NCBI GenBank assembly: GCA_017880715.1
Contig: JADGRT010000096.1
Span: 1-8,518, forward strand
Source: Verrucomicrobiia bacterium
GTDB lineage: Bacteria; Verrucomicrobiota; Verrucomicrobiia; Limisphaerales; UBA1319
Reading direction: 5' to 3'
Length of the DNA stretch: 8,518 bases
Below, piece after piece: positions 1-6,836 of this stretch. The translations under genes and the position numbers were made by a program. The notes beneath the pieces were generated by a model. It was not told the origin of the DNA and made no database searches. It saw only the letters and a list, made by a program, of their open reading frames with translations. Every line of letters starts with the position of its first letter. Position 1 is the stretch's first letter.

Positions 1-93
1 TCTCGCCTTTTTCGCCGCGCGCTCTGCGGCTGAGACGGCGAGCGGGCGTCCCCGCCCAAGGTCACTAAGATTTCCTGGTCATCGGAAAGTGCC

Positions 94-176
94 AGAGGAC
101 TGGCGCAGTCCAAAAGCTGGCGCCCGCTCGAACCGGCCGTGAATTCGCGAAGCGTTTTGGACTGCGCCAGTCCTCT
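94..176. repeat. Perfect 22-bp inverted repeat (REP/MITE-like hairpin)
   Basis: Positions 94-115 are the exact reverse complement of 155-176, separated by a 39-nt spacer. Within each arm GGACTG-GCG-CAGTCC is itself a small 6-bp hairpin (97-111 in the left arm), so the element can fold either as one long stem or as two short ones. It lies 38 nt past the stop codon of the minus-strand glycosidase gene and could cap that transcript. No T-tract follows the stem on the minus strand, so it is not a classical intrinsic terminator. The arm sequence resembles a dispersed repeat I associate with verrucomicrobial genomes, but this is from memory. Confidence 0.85.
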
Positions 177-213
177 TATGCGGCGTTCAATGTTGCGAGG
201 AAGACACCACGCC

Positions 214-2040
214 CTATTTGGCAAACCGGACGGACCAGGACACTTCGCGGCTGGCGGGGGATTCGAGGGTCACGCGCACCAGGCCGTCCGCTTCCTTGAC
301 GGTGGTTTTGACGCCGGCAGCCCGATCGCGCTTCGTTATTTCCACGGCTTTGACGCTCCAGCTTTGGCCGCCCGCGGGCAGCGCCACCCGCAATTCATAG
401 GGATCGTTGCCGACGATCTGGCTGCGGCCGCGCAGGATCTTGTCCGCGTCAATCCACTTTTCTTCCCGCACGTCCACGATGCCCTGGGTAATATGGCGCG
501 AGGTGCTGAGGAGTTGCGGACGGTCCAAGCGCGGGCGCACGGCCAGGATCCGGCAGGATTGCGGCGGCACCGATAGTTGCAGCCGTCCCTGGATGAGGGG
601 CGCGAGGCTGTTCTGCCAATAATCGAAGGCGACATACTCAACATTATCCGCCAGGCCGAGGCGGCTCAGCGGGTAATCAAAGGTTTGTTCCTGGTCATTC
701 CAGTTAAAAATCCCAACCACATCACGGCGGGGCGACCGGCGATTGTCGGTCAACAGCCACAAGCGGGGCAGGGGATCTTCGAAGAGGTCGGCCGGTCGCG
801 GAAGCAGGCCATGATTGGGCAAGGTGCGTTTTAGAAGGTCGAGCCGGTCGGCCGGCAGCTCCGGCATCCATTCGCTGCTCAGATTCAACTGGCCGCTCAA
901 GGCAACCCACGAGCAAATGGCCTGTGCTTGGACCAGCGGCAGGCTGGCGCGCACATAGACCGGATCGGGATCGTTGTACCAGACGCGGCCGTGGAGGAAA
1001 TACTGCCGGGTGCCGAAGGTGGGGCCGCGGAGCAGCGATTTCCAGTTGGCGCCGTTATCCGGTCCGATGCGCATGGCATCGACCAGTCCAAAGGCGCCGC
1101 CGTACGAACGCATGTTTTGCGGGGTGCAACAACCCAGAATGAAGGTGTTTTTGCCGGCCGCTGCGCGCACGAGTTTCAAACCGTCACGATAGGCCTCGAG
1201 GTTGGTTTTTTCGGGGTTATGCAGCACGCTTTCGCCGAGGTTGTCGTCGCGATAGCCGGAATTGACATAGACCTGGCGAGTGCCGGTGCCGGTCCAGAGA
1301 CCGTCCATCTTGAAATACTGGTAGCCCCATTCGTGGCCGATGCGCCGGATATTGTCGTGGAGGTACGTGCGCGCGCCGGGATGCGTCATGTCCAGGCAGG
1401 TGCCGCCCCAGGCGGTTTCGAAGGGTTCGCCGTTTTCGCGTTTGACGAACCAGTCCTGATGCGCTTTGAAAAACGGATCATAATACGTGCCGGCAAACGG
1501 CATGAACCAGATGCCAGGCACCAGGCCGTGAGCCTTGATGTTGTCCGCGGCGGCCTTCATGCCACCGGGGTTTTTATCCGGCGCGAGCAGTCCGCCGGTG
1601 CCGAGGGTGGTCAATTCGGCTGCCGGCCGTCCCAAAGCCACGGCGGCCGAGAGCGTCTGGAGCTTGCGGGTCACCGTCGCGGCGGGGCGGTTGTTATGCC
1701 GGCTGGCGCGAAAGAGAACGAACGGCAGTTTAGGGAAGAGCATGATGGTGTCGCCGTTGCCATCGGGGTACGACACCTCGATCGCTTGGCCGCGGCCGAA
1801 GGTGGGATCGGAAACCTTGGTGAGTTTGGCCAGGCCGCCTTCGGCGCTGAGTTGACCGTTGGTGACAAAGGCCGATGGGGTGGCGCGAGCCGCCATGCTG
1901 AAGCGCTTGGAAGCCGGGTTAAACTCAACCTTCAGAGTTTCATTCTGGAGGGTCAGCAGCGCTTCCAGGGCCGAGGTGGAAGTGCCAATTAAGAAAAAAA
2001 TGGCCGCGCCGCCAGCCGCTGAGTGTAAGATGGTTTTCAT
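214..2040 (-). CDS. Secreted alpha-galactosidase-like glycoside hydrolase (clan GH-D, GH36/GH27 type), apparently internally deleted
   Basis: This 608-aa protein starts with a Sec signal peptide (residues 1-24, hydrophobic core AAIFFLIGT, likely cleavage after STSA). A beta-sandwich N-terminal part (about 25-155) is followed by a TIM-barrel part and C-terminal beta-rich regions (about 435-608). Barrel motifs seen are GIWFMPFAG (176-184), CLDMTHP, YFKMDGLW with D246 in the place of the clan GH-D nucleophile, and MRIGPD with D328 as the likely acid/base, followed by FLHGRVWYNDPD. The family hydrolyses alpha-galactosides. The expected first two barrel strands, including the substrate-binding DDGW motif, are absent: LLAPDKNPG (151-159) runs straight into GMKAAADNIKAHGL. 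In relatives these two segments are separated by a long stretch, to my recollection over 100 residues. The frame stays open, so the gene could be expressed, but activity is doubtful. ATG was chosen because it precedes the signal peptide; no Shine-Dalgarno site or clear promoter is visible. Confidence 0.85.
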   Translation of the reverse strand: MKTILHSAAGGAAIFFLIGTSTSALEALLTLQNETLKVEFNPASKRFSMAARATPSAFVTNGQLSAEGGLAKLTKVSDPTFGRGQAIEVSYPDGNGDTIMLFPKLPFVLFRASRHNNRPAATVTRKLQTLSAAVALGRPAAELTTLGTGGLLAPDKNPGGMKAAADNIKAHGLVPGIWFMPFAGTYYDPFFKAHQDWFVKRENGEPFETAWGGTCLDMTHPGARTYLHDNIRRIGHEWGYQYFKMDGLWTGTGTRQVYVNSGYRDDNLGESVLHNPEKTNLEAYRDGLKLVRAAAGKNTFILGCCTPQNMRSYGGAFGLVDAMRIGPDNGANWKSLLRGPTFGTRQYFLHGRVWYNDPDPVYVRASLPLVQAQAICSWVALSGQLNLSSEWMPELPADRLDLLKRTLPNHGLLPRPADLFEDPLPRLWLLTDNRRSPRRDVVGIFNWNDQEQTFDYPLSRLGLADNVEYVAFDYWQNSLAPLIQGRLQLSVPPQSCRILAVRPRLDRPQLLSTSRHITQGIVDVREEKWIDADKILRGRSQIVGNDPYELRVALPAGGQSWSVKAVEITKRDRAAGVKTTVKEADGLVRVTLESPASREVSWSVRFAK

Positions 2041-2200
2041 GGTGTCGATGATGGCGAAGCATGTAACAGGATTCGGTTTCCGTGGACAGCAAAAATGTTA
2101 AATCGAGGAGGGGGTGCATCTCACCTTTTTCCAATGTTGGCAACTTGGGTGAAAGGAGCGCCGACATTCTTGTCCCATGCCACTAACTTTTCAATGCCGT

Positions 2201-2383
2201 CATCCCGGAGGGATGGTTGAGAATAGCCCAGCGTTTCAACGCTGGGACCACAGCCCGGGCGGGCCAAGTCCCGAAGGGACGGCTGAAAACCACAAGCTCA
2301 GCCGTCCCTTCGGGACTCAACCGTCTATCCGTCCGCACCCGGCGTTGAAACGCCGGGCTATTTTCAAGAGTCCCTCCGGGACA
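2201..2383. repeat. Head-to-head pair of ~86-bp multi-hairpin repeat units
   Basis: Two copies of one unit face each other. Left unit (2201-2286): hairpin CATCCC-GGA-GGGATG (2201-2215), then CCCAGCG-TTTCAA-CGCTGGG (2227-2246), then GTCCC-GAA-GGGAC (2268-2280). The right unit mirrors this: hairpin at 2304-2316, CCCGGCG-TTGAAA-CGCCGGG (2338-2357) and GTCCC-TCC-GGGAC (2370-2382). The inner arms 2267-2286 and 2298-2317 are perfectly complementary over 20 bp around an 11-nt loop. Between the two copies some stem pairs have changed together (A:T versus G:C), while loops such as TTTCAA are conserved. It is a dispersed-repeat-like element of unknown role. Confidence 0.85.
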
Positions 2384-2432
2384 AAAACATGGCCTCCGTG
2401 CAATAACTACCGCGCAAATCCTAGCGGCATTG

Positions 2433-2480
2433 GACAAGCATGTCCGTTATGCCGAGCTCGGCATAACGGACATACCTGTC
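2433..2480. repeat. Perfect 34-bp palindrome inside a 48-bp imperfect one
   Basis: Positions 2440-2473 are fully self-complementary with no loop, centred on GAGCTC between 2456 and 2457. Each half reads ATGTCCGTTATGCCGAG or its complement. Extending outward to 2433-2480 keeps 22 of 24 pairs. It could be an operator for a large dimeric regulator, a cruciform, or a copy of a dispersed palindromic repeat. It begins about 130 bp upstream of the DICT gene's candidate promoter and 400 bp from the start of the divergent glycosidase gene. No T-tract follows, so termination is unlikely. Confidence 0.9.
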
Positions 2481-2570
2481 GGCTTGGCGCGCCCGACCGC
2501 TCCCCAAGGCCGACAAAATGTTTGGGCTCCGAACCACGACAAAGGCATCTGGCGGTCCCTTGATTTGCGC

Positions 2571-2600
2571 TTGTCAGTAACGGGGTGGACGACATAGATT
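2571..2600 (+). promoter_or_regulatory. Candidate sigma-70-type promoter of the DICT gene, implying a leaderless mRNA
   Basis: TTGTCA at 2571-2576 (5 of 6 matches to the -35 consensus) lies 18 bp before TAGATT at 2595-2600 (4 of 6 matches to the -10 consensus). Transcription would start near 2606-2608, that is, at the GTG start codon at 2607, giving a message with little or no leader. This fits the absence of any Shine-Dalgarno site there. It is a weak-to-moderate match judged by eye. Confidence 0.4.
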
Positions 2601-2606
2601 TACCCT

Positions 2607-3413
2607 GTGCCAAGCCATAAGCCTCTTGCCAACGACGACTTTTTGAAACGGGTTCGCGATTATCTGCCCATGGACGCGGCGGTATGGGAACTGGACGCGG
2701 CCGGCACGCCGGTGCGGAAGGTTTCCCAGGGCGAACTTACGGACAACACGTTTTACGGGGTTGACGCCGAAACCATGGTGGCCGCCAGTCATGCCATCGA
2801 AGACCTGGCCTTGGACGCGGCCAACGGTTTCCTGCTGGCCAGTTTTCAGGACAGCCAAAATTTCGAGTCGCAGCGCGAACGATACTGGCAAGTCGCCGCC
2901 ACCATCGATGAAGTGCAGGTGATTTATGGGGGCGCGAAACCGCGGCGGGACGGGCGGGTGCGGTTCGCCTCCATGAAAGGCACGGCGTTGGAGCGGTATT
3001 GGGTGGTGTTGTATCAGGGACGCCGGGCGCAGGCGTTGCTATTGAGCCGGCAGACCAATGTTACTTTGGCCGTCGAGGATAAGACCTTCGCCGGTTTTTA
3101 CACCTTCGATGCGCGCCTCATTGAAAGCGTGCGTCGCGAAGTGGGCCAGATGATGGTCCGGCGCCAAAACCAGTTGAGCGAGTATGAACGACTGCTGGCC
3201 TTGGCCCGGGCGGCCCGCCAAATACAGGAGACCTTTGTCCGGGAAAAGGCCTGGCTGGAGGCCGCGCTCGGGCGGTGGCAGGCGCAACGGGAACCGCAGC
3301 AGTTGCGGCATTTCTCGGCGGATTTCGATCAGTCCATGCAGCATTTTCAGGAACTCAAAGGACGGCTGGCGGACACGCTTAGCCTGGCCGAATCGGAGAC
3401 GCATCATGATTGA
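2607..3413 (+). CDS. DICT sensory-domain protein with C-terminal helical/coiled-coil tail
   Basis: This 268-aa cytoplasmic protein has no signal peptide or membrane segment. Residues about 55-178 match the DICT pattern (a predicted ligand sensor found in diguanylate cyclases and two-component proteins): ASHAIEDLAL, then QRERYWQVAATIDEVQVIYG (89-108), then YWVVLYQGRRAQALLLSRQ (131-149), then FAGFYTFDARLIESV (161-175). Residues 180-268 are rich in R, E, Q, A and L and look like a helical coiled coil. No GGDEF, HTH or kinase domain is attached, so any output must come through a partner. The next gene starts inside its last codons, which suggests translational coupling to the GST-like protein. 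The start is GTG at 2607; ATG at 2670 (residue 22) is an alternative, and neither has a Shine-Dalgarno site. The DICT assignment is by recalled motif pattern, and ligand and role are unknown. Confidence 0.75.
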   Translation: MPSHKPLANDDFLKRVRDYLPMDAAVWELDAAGTPVRKVSQGELTDNTFYGVDAETMVAASHAIEDLALDAANGFLLASFQDSQNFESQRERYWQVAATIDEVQVIYGGAKPRRDGRVRFASMKGTALERYWVVLYQGRRAQALLLSRQTNVTLAVEDKTFAGFYTFDARLIESVRREVGQMMVRRQNQLSEYERLLALARAARQIQETFVREKAWLEAALGRWQAQREPQQLRHFSADFDQSMQHFQELKGRLADTLSLAESETHHD

Positions 3414-4080
3414 ACTCATTCAGTTTCCCTGGAGCCCCTTCTGCCTGGCGCAGAAACGCATTCTGGAGTACTCGGGCGCCCGTTTCAAGGTGGTGAATAT
3501 CCCCTGTACCGATCGCGCGCTGGTGTGGCGTCTGACCCGGCAGCGTTATCACAAGGTGCCGATCATTAGGGATGGTAAAACCGTGGTGTTTGAAACGAAT
3601 GACGATTCCCAGGTGATCGCCAAATACCTCGACACCAAGCTGCAGCTCGGGTTGTTTCCCCATACCTGGGAGGGCGTGCAGGCCATCCTGTGGCGCCACA
3701 TCGAAAAGGAGGTCGAAGGATTCGCCTTCAAACTGAACGACATTTATTTCGGGGAAAACGTGCCCGCCAGGAATCGTTTGGATTATATCCGTTACAAGGA
3801 GCGCAAGTTCGGCGCCGGGTGCCTGCAACAATGGCGGCAGGAGCAGGATCATCTGCTGGTCCAATTGACCCATGGCCTGGTTCCTTACGAGCAAATGCTG
3901 GCGGACAAGTCGTATCTGCTCGATGCGAGCCCCCGCTTTGTGGACTTCGACCTCTACGGCATGTTGGCCAATTTTCTCTATGCGAACCACCACCCGCTGC
4001 CGCAGGCGCACGCCCATTTGCGGTCCTGGTACGAGCGCATGAGTCGGGTGACTCTGAAAACGACGCGCCAAGCTTTGTAA
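3406..4080 (+). CDS. Glutathione S-transferase-family (thioredoxin-fold) protein
   Basis: This 224-aa protein opens with a thioredoxin-fold domain (1-80). IELIQFPWSPFCLAQKRIL has a single N-terminal cysteine (C13) where glutaredoxin-like and GST proteins carry their active residue. YHKVPIIRDGKTVVFETNDDSQVIAKYLD holds the expected cis-proline (P52) and the strand-helix that normally grips glutathione. Residues 90-224 form an all-helical C-terminal domain with FVDFDLYGMLANFLYA (178-193), which resembles the conserved 'aDf.lyg' helix of GSTs. Length is typical of GSTs. The reading frame is open further upstream, but ATG 3406 is preferred: it overlaps the previous gene by 8 nt, has GGAG at 3395-3398 with a 7-nt spacer, and puts the thioredoxin fold at residue 1. 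Substrate is unknown; it could be a thiol transferase, isomerase or non-catalytic GST relative. Confidence 0.8.
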   Translation: MIELIQFPWSPFCLAQKRILEYSGARFKVVNIPCTDRALVWRLTRQRYHKVPIIRDGKTVVFETNDDSQVIAKYLDTKLQLGLFPHTWEGVQAILWRHIEKEVEGFAFKLNDIYFGENVPARNRLDYIRYKERKFGAGCLQQWRQEQDHLLVQLTHGLVPYEQMLADKSYLLDASPRFVDFDLYGMLANFLYANHHPLPQAHAHLRSWYERMSRVTLKTTRQAL

Positions 4081-4090
4081 CCTACCCCGT

Positions 4091-5398
4091 GTGAAAAACT
4101 ATATTCTGGACACCAACGTCCTGCTGCACGACCCCAATTCCATCCTTAACTTCCAAGAGAACATCATTCTGTTGCCCATCGAGGTGATCGAGGAAATCGA
4201 CCGGTTCAAACGCGAATCCTCCGATTTAGGCCAGAATGCTCGCGCGGTTTCCCGAATGCTCGATGCCCTGCGGAATCAAGGTCGATTGAGCGAAGGCGTG
4301 CGGTTGAGTAGCGGGGGCAAACTGCGGATTCTCTTCTCGCCGCCCAACGGCCATAGCCTGCCCCAAATCGGCAAGGACTCCGTCGATAGCCGGATCATCG
4401 CGCTGGCTTTGACGATCCAAAAAGCCGAGCCGCAGGTACCCACCATTCTCGTAACCAAGGACATTAATTTGCGGCTCAAAGCCGATGCCCTCGGTTTGCC
4501 CGCCGAGGATTACGAAACGGATCGCGTGCTGCTGAAGGATCTTTATACCGGCATGTTCGAATGGCAGGTCAGCGCCGAAAAAATGTCCCATTTCCGAACC
4601 CATAACGAGCTGGAACTCAACGGCGGCGGCCAGTATTTCCCCAACGAATTCTGCGCCCTGGCCGAAGCGTCCAATCCCAAACGCGTGGCGCTGGCCAAGG
4701 TGGATCACACCGGCCAAAAACTGGTGCCCATCCTCGATTCGCGCGAGGGCATCTGGGGCATCAAGCCGCGCAACCGGGAACAGCACTTTGCGCTCGATGC
4801 CCTGCTGGACGAGCGCGTCCGACTGGTCACGCTCATGGGCAAGGCGGGCACCGGCAAGACCTTGCTCGCCCTGGCCGCGGCCCTGAAACTCACCATGCAG
4901 GAACGCGAGTACCGGAGGGTCGTCGTGGCCCGACCCACCATTTCCATGGGCAAGGAACTCGGTTTTCTGCCGGGAACGCTCGAGGAAAAGCTCAATCCGT
5001 GGATGCAGCCGATTTACGACGCCCTGGAACTTCTGGGCGATCTCAATATGGGTCACGAACACCGGCGCAGCACCGATCTGGTCCGGTCCGGCAGCATCGT
5101 GGTCGAGGCCTTAAGCTATATCCGCGGACGCAGCATCGCCAACCAGTTCATAGTGATTGACGAAGCCCAGAACCTGACGCCCCTCGAAGTGAAGACCATC
5201 ATCACGCGCGTGGGGTGCGGTTCCAAGATCGTGTTCACCGGCGATCCCTACCAGATCGACAACCCCTATGTGGATTCCTGCTCGAACGGGTTCAACTACA
5301 TCGTCAGCAAATTCCGACCGGAATCCATCGCCGCTCACATCGAGTTGGAAAAGGGCGAGCGCTCCGAACTGGCCGAATTGGCGGCGAATATTTTGTAG
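4091..5398 (+). CDS. PIN domain-PhoH ATPase fusion (PhoH2/YlaK family)
   Basis: The 435-aa protein joins an N-terminal PIN nuclease domain to a C-terminal PhoH P-loop ATPase. PIN acidic residues visible are D7 in YILDTNVLL, the E34/E35 region of VIEEIDRF, D99 in DSRIIALAL and D124 in LVTKDINLRLKADALG. The ATPase has Walker A GKAGTGKT (250-257), PhoH-typical ARPTISMGKELGFLPG (280-295), Walker B FIVIDEAQNL (353-362) and FTGDPYQIDNPYVD (382-395). Family members studied in mycobacteria (PhoH2) act as RNA helicase/ribonucleases, so a role in RNA processing or turnover under stress is likely. Length is normal for the family. The start is GTG at 4091, 10 nt after the GST gene, without a Shine-Dalgarno site; the LDTNVLL motif directly after it supports this start. 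It is probably co-transcribed with the two genes upstream. No small antitoxin-like gene precedes it, unlike the mycobacterial arrangement. Confidence 0.93.
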   Translation: MKNYILDTNVLLHDPNSILNFQENIILLPIEVIEEIDRFKRESSDLGQNARAVSRMLDALRNQGRLSEGVRLSSGGKLRILFSPPNGHSLPQIGKDSVDSRIIALALTIQKAEPQVPTILVTKDINLRLKADALGLPAEDYETDRVLLKDLYTGMFEWQVSAEKMSHFRTHNELELNGGGQYFPNEFCALAEASNPKRVALAKVDHTGQKLVPILDSREGIWGIKPRNREQHFALDALLDERVRLVTLMGKAGTGKTLLALAAALKLTMQEREYRRVVVARPTISMGKELGFLPGTLEEKLNPWMQPIYDALELLGDLNMGHEHRRSTDLVRSGSIVVEALSYIRGRSIANQFIVIDEAQNLTPLEVKTIITRVGCGSKIVFTGDPYQIDNPYVDSCSNGFNYIVSKFRPESIAAHIELEKGERSELAELAANIL

Positions 5399-5416
5399 TG
5401 CGCCGGCCCAAACACC

Positions 5417-5444
5417 TTGACTCCCCGCCGGTCGCTTTTATGAT
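5417..5444 (+). promoter_or_regulatory. Strong sigma-70-type promoter for eno
   Basis: TTGACT (5417-5422) and TATGAT (5439-5444) each match the consensus at 5 of 6 bases, with a 16-bp spacer. Transcription would begin near 5451, giving a leader of about 44 nt before the enolase ATG. The promoter lies just after the phoH stop codon, so enolase need not depend on the upstream operon. Confidence 0.65.
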
Positions 5445-5494
5445 GCGACCTTTATGGCGGATGCATTGAACAACCTAAAATGAAACGCTGAAAT

Positions 5495-6769
5495 ATGAGT
5501 TCTATCTACGACATTGAGGCGCGCGAAATCCTGGACTCGCGCGGCAACCCCACCGTGGAGGTGGATGTGTATCTGGCCGACGGTTCCCTGGGCCGCGCGG
5601 CGGTGCCCTCCGGCGCCAGCACGGGCGAGCATGAAGCCATCGAATTGCGCGACGGCGACAAGAAACGCTATCTCGGCAAAGGCGTGTCCAAGGCGGTCAA
5701 GAACGTGACCGAAATCATTCTGCCGACGCTGGCAGGTCTGGACGCCCTGGATCAATTGACCATTGACCGCACCCTGCTGGAACTCGATGGCACGGAAACC
5801 AAATCCAAGCTGGGCGCCAATGCCATTTTGGCCGTGTCCCTCGCCAATGCCAAGGCCGCCGCGGTATCGGTCGGCCAGCCCCTGTTCAAATACCTGGGCG
5901 GACCGAACGCCAAGGTGCTGCCGGTGCCCATGGCCAACGTGATCAACGGTGGCGCCCACTCCGACGCCCCGATCGATTTCCAGGAGTTTATGATCGTGCC
6001 CAAGGGTTTCAACAGCTTCTCGGAAGGCCTGCGCGCCATCACCGAAACCTTCCATGCCCTCAAGCGCGTGCTCCAGAAGAAGGGCCTGTCCACCACCGTG
6101 GGCGACGAAGGCGGTTTCGCGCCCAAGCTCGAGAGCACCGAGGCGGCCATCGAAGTCATCCTGCAGGCCGTCAAGGATGCCGGGTACAAGTCCGGCAAGG
6201 AAATGTTCCTGGCCCTCGATGTGGCCGCCTCGGAATTCTACGATGCCAAAGCCGGCCAGTATGTGTTCAAGAAGAGCAGCGGACGCAAAATGAGCGGCGA
6301 AGAACTCGTCGCTTTTTACGGCGAACTCATCGGCCAGTACCCGATCATCAGCATCGAGGACGGTTGCGCCGAAAATGACTGGAAGACCTGGAAACGGCTC
6401 ACCGACAAACTCGGGGATAAGATCCAGCTCGTGGGCGACGACCTGTTCGTCACCAATGTCAAATTCCTGCGCCAGGGCATCGAGCAAGGGGTCGCCAATT
6501 CCATCCTGATCAAGGTGAACCAGATTGGCTCGCTCACCGAAACCCTGGACGCCGTCGAGCTGGCCCAGAACAACAATTACACGGCGGTCATCAGCCATCG
6601 CTCGGGCGAAACCGAGGACTCGACCATTGCCGACATCGCCGTCGCGACCAATGCCGGCCAGATCAAGACCGGTTCCTTGAGCCGCACCGACCGCGTGGCC
6701 AAGTACAACCAGTTGCTGCGCATCGAGCAGTTGCTCGGGCAGAACGCCGTGTACGGCGGCAAGTTCTAA
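5495..6769 (+). CDS. eno: Enolase (phosphopyruvate hydratase, EC 4.2.1.11)
   Basis: The enzyme interconverts 2-phosphoglycerate and phosphoenolpyruvate in cytoplasmic glycolysis and gluconeogenesis. The 424-aa length is standard. Hallmarks in order are the GNPTVEVDV start (17-25), the mobile loop SGASTGEHEA (39-48), NGGAHSDAPIDFQEFMIVP (151-169) with H155, GDEGGFAP with the general acid E205, Mg2+ ligands D242 (LALDVAAS), E288 (SIEDG) and D315 (VGDD), the general base K340 (ILIKVNQIGSLTET), and the signature SHRSGETEDSTIAD (367-380) followed by K391. All key residues are present. The ATG at 5495 gives the canonical N-terminus; no Shine-Dalgarno site is visible. It has its own promoter and ends 67 nt before uxaC with no obvious terminator between, so some read-through into uxaC is possible. 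Confidence 0.98.
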   Translation: MSSIYDIEAREILDSRGNPTVEVDVYLADGSLGRAAVPSGASTGEHEAIELRDGDKKRYLGKGVSKAVKNVTEIILPTLAGLDALDQLTIDRTLLELDGTETKSKLGANAILAVSLANAKAAAVSVGQPLFKYLGGPNAKVLPVPMANVINGGAHSDAPIDFQEFMIVPKGFNSFSEGLRAITETFHALKRVLQKKGLSTTVGDEGGFAPKLESTEAAIEVILQAVKDAGYKSGKEMFLALDVAASEFYDAKAGQYVFKKSSGRKMSGEELVAFYGELIGQYPIISIEDGCAENDWKTWKRLTDKLGDKIQLVGDDLFVTNVKFLRQGIEQGVANSILIKVNQIGSLTETLDAVELAQNNNYTAVISHRSGETEDSTIADIAVATNAGQIKTGSLSRTDRVAKYNQLLRIEQLLGQNAVYGGKF

Positions 6770-6836
6770 AAATTGCGAAACTTAAGTGACCCTTCCGGCG
6801 GGAACGGCTTTATAGGCCGGCCCCACAAATTTATAG

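Larger units (their letters stand above)
2041..2606. other. Divergent intergenic region without a convincing gene
   Basis: This gap separates the minus-strand glycosidase from the plus-strand DICT gene. Positions 2041-2200 show no repeat or clear promoter. The rest is occupied by the 2201-2383 hairpin pair, the 2440-2473 palindrome and, at its right end, a candidate promoter for the DICT gene. Short open frames on both strands run across the repeats and are explained by their palindromic, GC-rich sequence rather than by coding. Confidence 0.7.

Noticed and set aside
42..55. Small hairpin GCGGG-CGTC-CCCGC at the left edge
   Set aside because: A 5-bp stem in GC-rich DNA is readily expected by chance; it may be the end of a repeat cut by the window, but this cannot be shown.
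139..576. A 145-codon plus-strand frame at the left edge
   Set aside because: It starts inside the inverted-repeat element and runs antisense through the glycosidase C-terminus; no recognisable domain.
928..1992. A 354-codon open frame on the plus strand opposite the glycosidase gene
   Set aside because: It is antisense to a well-supported gene with signal peptide and catalytic motifs, has no recognisable domain, and long opposite-strand frames are expected in GC-rich coding DNA.
2201..2480. CRISPR array
   Set aside because: The repeats are inverted rather than direct, and no regularly spaced unique spacers or cas genes are present.
2177..2613. Short frames on both strands over the intergenic repeats, including a Cys-rich 'CPLCRARHNGH' peptide resembling a zinc-binding motif
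   Set aside because: The peptide is the translation of the 34-bp palindrome and appears on both strands because the sequence is self-complementary; there is no start-site support.
3184..3405. N-terminal extension of the GST-like protein by 74 residues
   Set aside because: It overlaps the DICT gene in another frame, does not resemble a protein domain, and the thioredoxin fold begins exactly at ATG 3406, which has a Shine-Dalgarno site.
5438..6598. A 386-codon open frame on the minus strand opposite enolase
   Set aside because: It is a mirror of the enolase codon pattern, with repetitive low-information composition and no motif.
6786..6814. Possible uxaC promoter GTGACC-17 bp-TTTATA
   Set aside because: Only 4 of 6 and 3 of 6 consensus matches; too weak to list as a feature.
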